Source of the DNA: Rhodopseudomonas boonkerdii
GTDB taxonomy: Bacteria; Pseudomonadota; Alphaproteobacteria; Rhizobiales; Xanthobacteraceae
NCBI RefSeq assembly: GCF_021184025.1
Contig: NZ_CP036537.1
Coordinates: 1,178,001 to 1,242,000, forward strand
Reading direction: 5' to 3'
Length of the DNA stretch: 64,000 nt
In this document: piece by piece, positions 44,748 to 53,424 of the stretch
Layout: each line of letters opens with the position of its first letter
How positions within the stretch are numbered: the first letter of the stretch is position 1
Notes under the pieces: generated by a model
Database searches by the model: none
Told to the model about the DNA's origin: nothing
The model's input: only the letters and a program-made list of their open reading frames with translations
Translations under genes and position numbers: made by a program

Positions 44748-46442
44748 GTGGTCGTGAGGATGCGTCGGGCAGACCGGACGAAGAACCGCGCACGGGCGAC
44801 CGGCGCGGTGTCGGCGTGTCTGTGCCTCGCGCTTGCGGCGCCGTCCCCTGCTTTTGCGCAGGCTTTGACCTCCGATCTGCTCGCGCCAGTTCCCGGCGGC
44901 TTCGTGCAGCCCGAAAATCTGCCGTCGCGACGACCCGGCAGCAATGTCCTGCAGTCGCGGGGAACGTTGCAGAGCAGTCTGTTGTCGCCGGAGCGGGCGC
45001 AGCAATCGGTCGTCACGTCGCCGACTCCTGCGGCGTCCGGCGCCGCCGTGACCGGCTATGACGCGCTCAACCGCAAGCGCCAGCAGGTCAAATATTATCC
45101 GGGCCAGCAAAGGCCGAAGCGTCCGGTCGGCCCCGGCAGCCCGCCGCCGCTCGTGCAGGAGACGCGGCCGATGCCGCCGTCGGCCAAGGCTGCCAAGCCG
45201 CCTGTTGCGCCTGCCATCGCGGGTACGATCATCGGCCAACCCGCGCGAAAGCGCCTGCCGATCGATCCCGATCCCTATGCGCCCACGGGCATCCGGGTCG
45301 GCAGCTTCCTGGTCAAGGGCGCGGTCGAGATCATGGGCGGCTATAGCGACAATCCTGCGCGCCTTTTGCAGCCGAAGGGCTCGTCGCTCTATCAGATCGC
45401 GCCGGAGCTGCTTGCGGCTTCCGACTGGTCGCGGCATTCGGTGATCGTCGATTTGCGCGGTTCTTTCACCGGCTACGCCAACCAGTTCCCGTCAGCGGTG
45501 CTGCAACAAGTCTCACCGTCCCCCGAGAACGTCGATCGCGCCGAATTCAACGGCAAGATCGCTGCTCGTATCGACGCGACGCGCGACACCCGCATCAATA
45601 CCGAGGCGCGCATGCGCGTTGGCTCCGATAATCCGGGCAGCCCAAACATCCAGGCAGGTCTCAGGGACTTTCCGTTATTCACGACCACCGGCGCCACGGT
45701 CGGAGTCGAGCAGGATTTCAACCGCCTCCAGTTGAAGATGGATGCCCTGGTGGATCGCACCGTCTATCAGGACTCCAAACTGACGGATGGAACGTCGACG
45801 AACAACAGGGACCGCAATTTCAATCAGTATGGCGGCGTTGGCCGCGTCAGCTACGAAGTGTTGCCGGGACTGAAGCCGTTCGCGGAAATCCAGGGTGACG
45901 TGCGTGTGCACGATCAGCAGGCTGATCGCTTTACCTATCTGCGTGATTCAAGCGGCGGCTACATCAAAGCCGGCACGACCTTCGAATTCACGCGCATGCT
46001 GACCGGCGAAGCATCGGTCGGCTATCTCGCGCGCAAATACGAAGATCCACGCCTCGAAGTGCTCAAGGGCCTGTTGACCTCGGCTTCTCTGGTGTGGACG
46101 GCAACGCCGCTGACCACGGCGCGCTTCATCACGACGACGTCCATCGACGAAACCACGGTGCCCGGTGTTCCCGGCGTGCTGACGCGACTCTATACGGTGC
46201 AGGTCGATCACGACTTCCGGCGCTGGCTTACCGCGGTCGGCAAGTTCACCTATGGCACGCAGGATTATCAGGAGAATTTCCGCTCCGATAAGATCTATTC
46301 GATCGAAGGGAACCTGATCTACAAGATGAGCCGTGAACTCTGGGTCAAAGGGCAGATCCGGCGCGACATACTCAATTCGAATGTCGCGGGCGCCAGCACG
46401 GCGGCGACCGTCGTGATGCTCGGCGTGCGGTTGCAGCGCTAG
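44748..46442 (+). CDS. Outer-membrane beta-barrel protein (BBP2-like)
   Basis: The 564-residue protein has a signal peptide (cleavage near SPAFAQ, residue 38), a proline-rich linker of about 130 residues and a C-terminal barrel of about 350 residues, as in the PF10082 BBP2_2 group. Strand-like repeats such as ATRDTRINTEARMRVGSD and EGNLIYKMSRELWVKGQIRR occur through the barrel. In related bacteria it is linked to cell envelope or polysaccharide export; role unproven. The start is GTG 44748 with GGAG upstream. Confidence 0.78.
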   Translation: MVVRMRRADRTKNRARATGAVSACLCLALAAPSPAFAQALTSDLLAPVPGGFVQPENLPSRRPGSNVLQSRGTLQSSLLSPERAQQSVVTSPTPAASGAAVTGYDALNRKRQQVKYYPGQQRPKRPVGPGSPPPLVQETRPMPPSAKAAKPPVAPAIAGTIIGQPARKRLPIDPDPYAPTGIRVGSFLVKGAVEIMGGYSDNPARLLQPKGSSLYQIAPELLAASDWSRHSVIVDLRGSFTGYANQFPSAVLQQVSPSPENVDRAEFNGKIAARIDATRDTRINTEARMRVGSDNPGSPNIQAGLRDFPLFTTTGATVGVEQDFNRLQLKMDALVDRTVYQDSKLTDGTSTNNRDRNFNQYGGVGRVSYEVLPGLKPFAEIQGDVRVHDQQADRFTYLRDSSGGYIKAGTTFEFTRMLTGEASVGYLARKYEDPRLEVLKGLLTSASLVWTATPLTTARFITTTSIDETTVPGVPGVLTRLYTVQVDHDFRRWLTAVGKFTYGTQDYQENFRSDKIYSIEGNLIYKMSRELWVKGQIRRDILNSNVAGASTAATVVMLGVRLQR

Positions 46443-46467
46443 CCGACTTCGCAAGGACGGAAGAGGG

Positions 46468-46740
46468 TTACTTCCACTTTCGCAGGAACTTCGCCGTCTT
46501 CCGGTTGAACCTCACGCCGGATCCGTCGGGCAGGCGGGTCGCCACGAAGCCGGCCGCGATACAGGCCTCGCGCTGGGGCATCTGCTCTTCCGGCGCCCGG
46601 TCGGTTTCCCACCATGACGCGCGCTGCGAAGCCCGTGGCAGCGCGTCGTCCATGATCTCTTCGATGGCATCCATGGTCAGGACGAATTCGTCCTTGGTTT
46701 GGGCTGCGAGATAGGCTCGCAACAGCTCATAGTCGGGCAC
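46468..46740 (-). CDS. Small uncharacterised cytoplasmic protein (DUF7662-like)
   Basis: The 90-residue protein has an acidic helical start (YELLRAYLAAQTKDEFVLTM), a central RASWWETD segment and a basic C-terminus. The WW-D pattern resembles DUF7662 domain proteins, an assignment I hold with low confidence. No catalytic site is visible. The start is GTG 46740. It is convergent with the barrel gene. Confidence 0.6.
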   Translation of the reverse strand: MPDYELLRAYLAAQTKDEFVLTMDAIEEIMDDALPRASQRASWWETDRAPEEQMPQREACIAAGFVATRLPDGSGVRFNRKTAKFLRKWK

Positions 46741-46944
46741 GGATAGTCCTCGGAAAGTTAGACGTCGAAACCGTCATACGCGGCTATCAGGTCTTGCGCC
46801 ACCTTCGCTTTCGGTAACGAAGCACCATGTCGCGTATCGTCCCAATCCTCGCAATGCTTCGTTAACGTCGTGGGGAGCCAGCATCGGGTATTTAAGTGCC
46901 CGGCAAGCTTTCGCATGCGATGGGTCGCCGCGGGAGTTTTATTT

Positions 46945-48438
46945 ATGCATTTTTGGAAGTCAGTGATTTCGATACGACAGTGGCCGTCATCGGCCAAACT
47001 GTTGATTCTGTCATCGCTCGTGACGATTGTCTGTTTTTCCGCCATCTGTGGCAGCGTCATGCTGGACATGCGCCATAGCGAACGGGCGTTGGCCAAGCAG
47101 ACCAGCGAGAATCTCGCCACCTCGATCGATTCCGATGTGGGCCGCACCATCGAGCAATATGATTTATCGTTACGTGCAGTCGTCTCGGGCATCAATACGC
47201 CCGAGATCGGCCAGCTCAGCCGCGAGCTGCGCCAGTTGATCCTGTTTGACAAGGCGGCCTCGTCCGCGCAGTTCGGCGCCATCCAGGTGTTCGATGCCGA
47301 TGGCAATCTCGCGATCGAGGCCGGTTCGCTCGACCCGGCGAAGGAAAACAGGGCGAGCGAGGATTTCTTCAAGGTCCACCAGCTGGACGGCGAGCGTGGC
47401 CTGTTCATCGGCGTGCCCCGGATGCATCGCGGCGTCTATGCAATTGCACTCAGCCGCCGCATCACCGATGCCGAAGGTAACTTCGCAGGTGTCGTCGCCG
47501 GCTCGATCCGCTTTTCCTATTTCCTCGATCTGTTCGATCGGCTTCGCCTCAATCCCGGCGAGACGATCACGGTGATTCGGCGTGATGGCGTCGTGGTCAT
47601 GCGTGCGCCGTTTGATTTGAATGTCATCGGCAGAGATCTCGGCAAGACGCCCCGCGTCATGCGAGTGCTCGCGCGTGCCAATGGCAGCTATTCTGGCGTC
47701 GGCGCCGTCGACAAGATCAAACGCCTGTTTGTTTGGCGTGATAGCGGCCGGCCGTTGATCGTCATCGTCGGAAAACCATGGGATGGCATCTATAGTCTAT
47801 GGCAGCGCCAGGCATGGCGCATCGGCGCCATCATGCTGGCGCTGATCGCGTTCATCAGCGTGGGAACGGTGTTTCTTGCCCGAGAGATCGGCCGCCGGGC
47901 CCGAGCCGAAGACCGGCTCGAAGAACTTGCCACCACCGATGCGCTTACGGGCCTGCGCAACCGTCGCAAATTCGATGGCGCGATCGAACTGGAATGGCAC
48001 CGTGCCATGCGCACCGCCAGGCCGATCGCCTTGCTGCTGGTGGATGCCGATTATTTCAAAGTCTACAACGATACATTCGGGCATCAGGCGGGCGATCAGG
48101 CGTTGGTAGCCATCGCCGGCTGCGTCTCCGCCGCGGCGAAGCGTGCGGGCGACTGCGCCGCGCGCTATGGCGGTGAGGAATTTGCCGTATTGCTACCCGG
48201 GGTATCGGAGCGCGATGCGCGCGAGATTGCCGAGACTATCCGCCAGCGCGTGGAATCCCTTCCCGCCGATCCCGCGCAGTTGTCGGTCAGCATCGGCATC
48301 GCCAGCATGCGTCCGCTGGTAACCATGGAATGGACCGAACTGGTGGAAGCCGCCGACAAGGCGTTGTATGCGGCTAAAGCCGCCGGCCGTAATCAATGCG
48401 TCGTCGCCGAGGATACTCATCGTTCGCTGGCGGCTTGA
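46945..48438 (+). CDS. Membrane diguanylate cyclase (GGDEF) with periplasmic Cache-like sensor
   Basis: The 497-residue protein has helix 1 (about residues 15-38), a periplasmic PDC/Cache-like domain (about 45-270), helix 2 (about 275-300) and a GGDEF domain. The active motif is YGGEEF and an RAGD inhibitory I-site lies five residues before it, so product inhibition is expected. It would make c-di-GMP in answer to an unknown ligand. ATG 46945 has GGGAG at eight bases; an in-frame GTG lies at 46870. Confidence 0.9.
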   Translation: MHFWKSVISIRQWPSSAKLLILSSLVTIVCFSAICGSVMLDMRHSERALAKQTSENLATSIDSDVGRTIEQYDLSLRAVVSGINTPEIGQLSRELRQLILFDKAASSAQFGAIQVFDADGNLAIEAGSLDPAKENRASEDFFKVHQLDGERGLFIGVPRMHRGVYAIALSRRITDAEGNFAGVVAGSIRFSYFLDLFDRLRLNPGETITVIRRDGVVVMRAPFDLNVIGRDLGKTPRVMRVLARANGSYSGVGAVDKIKRLFVWRDSGRPLIVIVGKPWDGIYSLWQRQAWRIGAIMLALIAFISVGTVFLAREIGRRARAEDRLEELATTDALTGLRNRRKFDGAIELEWHRAMRTARPIALLLVDADYFKVYNDTFGHQAGDQALVAIAGCVSAAAKRAGDCAARYGGEEFAVLLPGVSERDAREIAETIRQRVESLPADPAQLSVSIGIASMRPLVTMEWTELVEAADKALYAAKAAGRNQCVVAEDTHRSLAA

Positions 48439-48451
48439 TGCTGAACCTGCA

Positions 48452-48501
48452 GGGCGGGTGGCGCTCCGGCGCAACTACGCCTTCGCGCAACCCATCCTAC
48501 G
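48452..48501. repeat. Fragment of a palindromic repeat (GGGTGGC/GTAGGATGGGTTGCG type)
   Basis: The stretch reads like a degenerate copy of dispersed repeats of this group, with ACGCCTTCGCGCAACCCATC inside. It lies between the diguanylate cyclase and galU stops. Confidence 0.4.
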
Positions 48502-48504
48502 TTT

Positions 48505-49389
48505 TCATTTGCCGAGATAACGCAGCATATCGGCGCGCAGGGTTTCGTTGAGGTCTGCTCGCTGCAAGCCATAGGCGATGTTGGCGCGTAGGAAGCCGGC
48601 TTTGGAGCCGCAATCGTGGCGTTCGCCTTCGAACTTTACGCCGAAGAAGGGCTGATTCTTGGCGAGACCGATCATGGCGTCGGTGAGCTGGATCTCGCCG
48701 CCGGCGCCGCGCTCCTGGGTCTCCAGGATCTTGAAAATTTCCGGCTGCAGGATGTATCGGCCGGTGATCGAGAGATTGGATGGGGCCGTGCCTTTCGGCG
48801 GCTTCTCCACCATGCCGTCAATGCTGAACGCGTTCGGATGAGACGGGTGGCGTCCGCTGACGCTGCAGATGCCATATTGATGCGTCATCTCCATCGGCAC
48901 TTCTTCGACGGCGACGAGATTCGATTTGGCATCGAGAGCGCTGGCGATGTCCGCCATCTGCTTCAGGGCGCCGGGCGAATTGAGCACCAGTTCATCCGGC
49001 AGCACCACCGCAAAAGGCTCGTTACCGACGATGTGACGGGCACACCACACCGCGTGACCGAGGCCGAGTGGAGCCTGCTGACGCGTGAAGCTGGTCTCGC
49101 CGGCACCGGGCTGGAAGCGCGCGAGCTGCTCCATTTCGGCGGTCTTGTTGCGGCCCTTCAAGGTCTCGTCGAGTTCGAACATGCGGTCAAAGTGGTCTTC
49201 GATCACGCCCTTGTTGCGGCCGGTGACGAAAATGAAATGCTCGATGCCGGCTTCGCGGGCCTCGTCGACCACATACTGGATCAGCGGCCGATCGACGATG
49301 GTCAGCATCTCCTTCGGCATCGCCTTGGTGGCGGGAAGAACACGGGTGCCGAGACCAGCGACAGGGAAGACGGCTTTGCGAATTTTCAT
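48505..49389 (-). CDS. galU: UTP-glucose-1-phosphate uridylyltransferase
   Basis: The 294-residue enzyme makes UDP-glucose for envelope polysaccharides. It has the nucleotidyl-transferase signature VFPVAGLGTRVLPATKAMPKEM at the start and GGEIQLTDAMIGLAKNQ near residue 235. ATG 49389 gives the usual MKIRKAVFPVAG start. It is a single gene, divergent from the transglycosylase. No unusual residue was seen. Confidence 0.93.
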   Translation of the reverse strand: MKIRKAVFPVAGLGTRVLPATKAMPKEMLTIVDRPLIQYVVDEAREAGIEHFIFVTGRNKGVIEDHFDRMFELDETLKGRNKTAEMEQLARFQPGAGETSFTRQQAPLGLGHAVWCARHIVGNEPFAVVLPDELVLNSPGALKQMADIASALDAKSNLVAVEEVPMEMTHQYGICSVSGRHPSHPNAFSIDGMVEKPPKGTAPSNLSITGRYILQPEIFKILETQERGAGGEIQLTDAMIGLAKNQPFFGVKFEGERHDCGSKAGFLRANIAYGLQRADLNETLRADMLRYLGK

Positions 49390-49624
49390 CGGGAGCTTTG
49401 CAGTGAGCTGGAAGGAATGACATGCAGGCGACACAACAAGGATTGCGCGCCATGGTTCCCTTTGCAAGCGGTAACAAAGGCGGATGTATGTCACCCGTAC
49501 GGCGATTGTCGGTATTCCGGGCGACGGTGCCGTCTGACTTTGCCGACGGAATCGGACTAATGTTAAGCGGATCGAAAGCCTCGTCGGCCTTTTGTCATCA
49601 CACCGTTACGATGGGAAATTTGGG

Positions 49625-51022
49625 ATGACGACCATAGGAAAGAGCGGACGCAAACCCGTCCTGCGCTGCGCGCGTCTGGCTGCGATGGTTGTCGGTGCCG
49701 CGTTCGCCATGTCGCCCGTTGAGGCGCAGGCGCAATCAGGCAATCCGCTTAGTTTCCTCGACAGCATCTTCAATAATTCCGGCCAGCGACCGGCGCCGGG
49801 CGCACCGGCGTCCGGCTCCAGCGCATCGCCGCCATGGAGCGGTGAAGATGGCGCGTCAGGCCATCCGCTGATGACCGCGCCGGCGATCCGCGAAGCCGCC
49901 GCGAATTTCGACAACTGTGTCGCCGGCCTGTGGCCTGATGCCGCACGACGTGGCATCTCCGAGCAGAACTATCGCGATATCACGGCCGGCCTGACGCCCG
50001 ATCTGCGGCTGATGGACCTGATGGATTCCCAGCCAGAATTTACCAAGGCGATCTGGGACTATCTCGACATCCTCGTCAACGACAACCGCGCTGCCAAGGG
50101 CCGTGAGGTGCTGGCGCAGTACAAGACGATTTTCGATGCGGCCGAACGAGCTTACGGCGTCGATCGCTACATCATCGCCTCGATCTGGGGCATCGAGTCC
50201 AACTACTCAACCATGATCGGCGATCGCGATGTTGTGCGATCCACGGCAACGCTCGCCTGCGTCGGTCGGCGTCAGGCCTACTTCAAGGACGAATTCCTGA
50301 CCGCCGTCGAGATCCTGCATCGCGGCGATCTGCGTCGCGATCAGCTCAAAGGGTCATGGGCCGGTGCGTTCGGTCCGACGCAGTTCATGCCGACGGCGTT
50401 CAAGCGCTTCGCTGTCGATGGTGATGGCGATGGACGCCGCGACGTTGTCGATAATCCGACCGATCTGATTTTTTCGACGGCCAACAACCTGAAGAAGGAC
50501 GGTTGGCAGAGTGGACAGCCCTGGGGCTATGAGGTCGTGGTCCCGCAGGGCTTCAACTACATGCAGGCCGACCGCGCCAAGATGCTCACACTGGCGCAGT
50601 GGGAGCAAATGGGTCTGAAACGTGCCAACGGTCAGCCATTTCCACGCAGCGGCGAGAAGGCCTACCTGCTTGCGCCTGCCGGCGCGCAGGGACCGGGCTT
50701 TTTGATGATGCAGAATTTTCGTGTGATCATGAAATACAATCCTGCCGAAGCCTATGCGCTGGCCATCGGCCATTTTGCCGACCGGCTGCGCGGCGGCCCC
50801 CCCTTCGTCCAGCCCTGGCCGCGCCAGGAGCGTGTGCTGTCACGCGCCGAACGGCTCGAACTGCAGCAATTGCTGGTTCAGCGTGGTCTCTACAAGGGCA
50901 CGCCGGACGGCCAGTTCGGTAGCATGACCCGTGAAGCGTTACGCAACTTCCAGGCTTCTATCGGCATGCCTGCTGATGGTTTCGCAACCTCGGAAGTGCT
51001 GGACCGCTTGCGCGGCAGATAG
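49625..51022 (+). CDS. Lytic murein transglycosylase (MltB type) with peptidoglycan-binding domain
   Basis: The 465-residue periplasmic enzyme has a signal peptide (cleavage near VEAQAQ), a MltB-like SLT domain (catalytic glutamate in IWGIESNYST) and a C-terminal PG_binding_1 domain (LQQLLVQRGLYKGTPDGQFG). It would cleave glycan strands and release anhydro-muropeptides. The start is ATG 49625. It is followed after 14 bases by a convergent dioxygenase gene. Confidence 0.92.
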   Translation: MTTIGKSGRKPVLRCARLAAMVVGAAFAMSPVEAQAQSGNPLSFLDSIFNNSGQRPAPGAPASGSSASPPWSGEDGASGHPLMTAPAIREAAANFDNCVAGLWPDAARRGISEQNYRDITAGLTPDLRLMDLMDSQPEFTKAIWDYLDILVNDNRAAKGREVLAQYKTIFDAAERAYGVDRYIIASIWGIESNYSTMIGDRDVVRSTATLACVGRRQAYFKDEFLTAVEILHRGDLRRDQLKGSWAGAFGPTQFMPTAFKRFAVDGDGDGRRDVVDNPTDLIFSTANNLKKDGWQSGQPWGYEVVVPQGFNYMQADRAKMLTLAQWEQMGLKRANGQPFPRSGEKAYLLAPAGAQGPGFLMMQNFRVIMKYNPAEAYALAIGHFADRLRGGPPFVQPWPRQERVLSRAERLELQQLLVQRGLYKGTPDGQFGSMTREALRNFQASIGMPADGFATSEVLDRLRGR

Positions 51023-51036
51023 CGCTATTCAGCCGC

Positions 51037-51915
51037 CTACTGCTGCGCCACCGTCGGCTCGCTGCCTGCCACGGTCGCGCGACGCATGTCGCGTGGCTGC
51101 GACTGATCGTAACGGCGCACGCGATGCATGGTCTGGCGATTGTCCCACATCACGAGGTCGTGCAGCGTCCATTTGTGAACATAGACGAATTGCGGCTGGG
51201 TGGCGTGTTCGTTGAGATCACGTAGCAGGACGCGGGCTTCGGGCACGCTCATGCCCTTGATCGCGCCGGCATGGGACGACAGATAGAGCGACTTGCGGCC
51301 ATGAACCGGATGCGTCCGCACCAGCCGCTGCAGCACCGGCTTGAACATCTCCTTCTCCTCATCGGAGTAATCGAGGAAACCGAGCGCGCCGCGTGAGTTC
51401 ATGAGCGAATGTTCGCAGATCATGTCTTCGATCTCGACCTTGGTATCACCGTCGAGTGCATCATAGGCGGCGCGCATGTCGGCGAATTCTGTATTGCCGC
51501 CCCTCGGGTTTACGACACGGGCCGAGAGCAGCGAGAATTTTGCCGGGATGGCGCGGAAGGAACTGTCGGAATGCCACAGGCAGTTGCCCAGATTGAACAG
51601 ATGGGTGCGGCTGTCTTTCGCCAGCGGCTTGCCGTCCTTGCCGAGATTGGAGACGTCGGCGAGACCGGAGCTCAGCCGATAGTCTTCCTTCTTGGTGACG
51701 CTGCCGCCTTTCCTGTTTTCGCGCTCGCCAAAATGATTGGCGAAAGCGAGCTGCTGTTCGTCGGTGATGTCCTGATTGCGGAACACCAGCACGGCATGCT
51801 CGTCCATCCCGCGTTCGATGGCTACAGCGTCTTCCGCACTGATCGGCTTGGTGAGATCGACGCCAGAGACTTCGCCGACGAAAACAGGATGGAGCTTGCG
51901 GATGGTCACGGGCAT
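51037..51915 (-). CDS. TauD/TfdA family 2-oxoglutarate dioxygenase
   Basis: The 292-residue non-heme iron enzyme has the HxD pair in WHSDSSF and the distal histidine in WDNRQTMHRV. It would oxidise an unknown substrate such as a sulfonate or aryloxyalkanoate with 2-oxoglutarate and oxygen. The conserved 2-oxoglutarate arginine follows in RYDQSQPRDMRRA. ATG 51915 is preceded by GGAGG-like sequence (GGAGGAAATGC). The downstream position of an SDR gene suggests a small catabolic unit. Confidence 0.88.
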   Translation of the reverse strand: MPVTIRKLHPVFVGEVSGVDLTKPISAEDAVAIERGMDEHAVLVFRNQDITDEQQLAFANHFGERENRKGGSVTKKEDYRLSSGLADVSNLGKDGKPLAKDSRTHLFNLGNCLWHSDSSFRAIPAKFSLLSARVVNPRGGNTEFADMRAAYDALDGDTKVEIEDMICEHSLMNSRGALGFLDYSDEEKEMFKPVLQRLVRTHPVHGRKSLYLSSHAGAIKGMSVPEARVLLRDLNEHATQPQFVYVHKWTLHDLVMWDNRQTMHRVRRYDQSQPRDMRRATVAGSEPTVAQQ

Positions 51916-52030
51916 TGCATTTCCTCCGTGGTGAATGGTTGAGCCCATTCGATTGCGGCTCTGGTCATGCCGTGCCGCTTGGGGAAAATGCTACGCCCGC
52001 ACCAAGTGATGTCAATCAGCGGAAATGCAC

Positions 52031-52810
52031 TCAGGCATTGCGCGCCATCAATCCTCCGTCCACCGGAATGACCGTGCCCGTCAGATAAGACGCCGCGGGC
52101 AGACACAGACTTACGGTCATATGCGCGACCTCCTCGGGATCGCCGTAGCGGCGAAGCGCCGTGCGGCGTTTGGCGAAGATGGCCTTGTGCTCGTCGCTGA
52201 TGCGCGCGGTGATGCCGGTCGTGATCGGGCCGGGGCAGATACAGTTTACCGTGATGCCCTCGCGGCCCAGCTCGACGGCGAGCGAGCGTGTCAGGCCGGT
52301 GACGCCGGCTTTTGCCGCGGAATACGGGCTGTGCAGCGCGGTTGCGCCGAGCGCTTCGGTGGAAGCGATGTTGACGATGCGCGGGCATTGCGACTTGCGC
52401 AGATAAGGCAGCGCCGCGCGGATCGTGCGCTGATGCGAGGTCAGCATGATCGCGATGGCGCGATCCCATGCAGCGTCGTAGCCGTCCTTGTCGATCTCGG
52501 TGGAAATCGACATGCCGGCATTGTTGACGATGATGTCGAGTCCGCCGAAGTGCGACGCGGCCTCGTTCACCACCGTCTTGATGCGTTCGGGATCGGCGAC
52601 ATCGAGCGTCCAGGCGTGCGCGTTGCCGCCATTCGCGGTGATGGCGTCGGCGACCTTCGCCGTCCCTTCGGGTGACAGGTCGGTGACGGCGACATTGGCG
52701 CCTTCCTCGCCGAATACGCGGGCGGTTGCGCGACCCATGCCGCTTGCGGCGCCGGTAACGAGAACGGTGAGGCCGCGCACGGAGCGGCTCAGGGACTTGT
52801 AGTCTGACAA
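52031..52810 (-). CDS. Short-chain dehydrogenase/reductase
   Basis: The 259-residue enzyme has the SDR pattern: TGAASGMG cofactor loop, NNAG, active tyrosine and lysine in YSAAKAG, and a preceding serine in NIASTEALG. The substrate is unknown. I chose TTG 52810 because GGAGG lies six bases before it; the frame continues upstream to ATG 52837 and beyond. It lies just upstream of the dioxygenase gene on the same strand. Confidence 0.87.
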   Translation of the reverse strand: MSDYKSLSRSVRGLTVLVTGAASGMGRATARVFGEEGANVAVTDLSPEGTAKVADAITANGGNAHAWTLDVADPERIKTVVNEAASHFGGLDIIVNNAGMSISTEIDKDGYDAAWDRAIAIMLTSHQRTIRAALPYLRKSQCPRIVNIASTEALGATALHSPYSAAKAGVTGLTRSLAVELGREGITVNCICPGPITTGITARISDEHKAIFAKRRTALRRYGDPEEVAHMTVSLCLPAASYLTGTVIPVDGGLMARNA

Positions 52811-52925
52811 GGGAATCCTCCGATGTTTCGCCTTCATGTCGAGGCTTGCGCTAAGGCTCGCATCGATCGGAAGACGGGTCAAACGCGCTTGGATCGTGCT
52901 TTATCGAAGCCCGTATGATTGGGGC

Positions 52926-52950
52926 GGAACCTGCAAGCTATTCACGCATT
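52926..52950 (+). promoter_or_regulatory. EcfG-like promoter before csbD
   Basis: GGAAC, 16 bases, CATT matches the EcfG consensus except one base of the -10 element. It would start transcription near 52957, about 30 bases before the CsbD start. Confidence 0.4.
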
Positions 52951-52988
52951 ACACCGGCGAGAGAGTTTTTCCTCACGGAGTGATTGAT

Positions 52989-53351
52989 ATGGATAAAGAC
53001 CGCATTGCAGGTGCCGCAAAAGATGCTGCCGGCAAAGTTGAGAACGTTGTCGGCAAGGTCACCGGCGACGAGCGCACCGAAATGTCCGGCCGCGTGCGCG
53101 AAGCGGAAGGTGCCGTGCAGAACCTGTACGGCCAGGTGAAAGACGGCGTGCGCGACGCGTCGGAGAAAGCCGCCAGCTATGCCAAGGACGCGCTCGATAG
53201 CGATACCTATCGCGACGGCACGCAGGCGCTGTCGCGTCAGGTCCGCGACAATCCGCTTGGTTCGCTGCTGATCGCGGGCGGCATTGGCTTTGCGCTGGCC
53301 ATGCTGATGACGCGCCCGCCGCGTCGCCGTCCGAGCCGTTTCGGCTACTAA
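52989..53351 (+). CDS. CsbD-like stress protein
   Basis: The 120-residue protein starts with the CsbD domain (MDKDRIAGAAKDAAGKVENVVGKVTGD) and ends in one membrane-like segment (SLLIAGGIGFALAMLM). CsbD proteins are general stress proteins of unknown activity. ATG 52989 has CGGAG at eight bases. The EcfG-like promoter upstream fits stress induction. A bidirectional terminator follows. Confidence 0.85.
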   Translation: MDKDRIAGAAKDAAGKVENVVGKVTGDERTEMSGRVREAEGAVQNLYGQVKDGVRDASEKAASYAKDALDSDTYRDGTQALSRQVRDNPLGSLLIAGGIGFALAMLMTRPPRRRPSRFGY

Positions 53352-53370
53352 GTGTCTCAGGTCTTTAAGT

Positions 53371-53406
53371 AAAATGCCTCGTTCGCGAAAGCTGGCGAGG
53401 CATTTT
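53371..53406. terminator. Bidirectional hairpin terminator
   Basis: AAAATGCCTCG and CGAGGCATTTT form an 11-base perfect stem between the convergent csbD and DUF459 genes. Confidence 0.8.
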
Positions 53407-53424
53407 CGCGTGTCAGTTCCGCAA

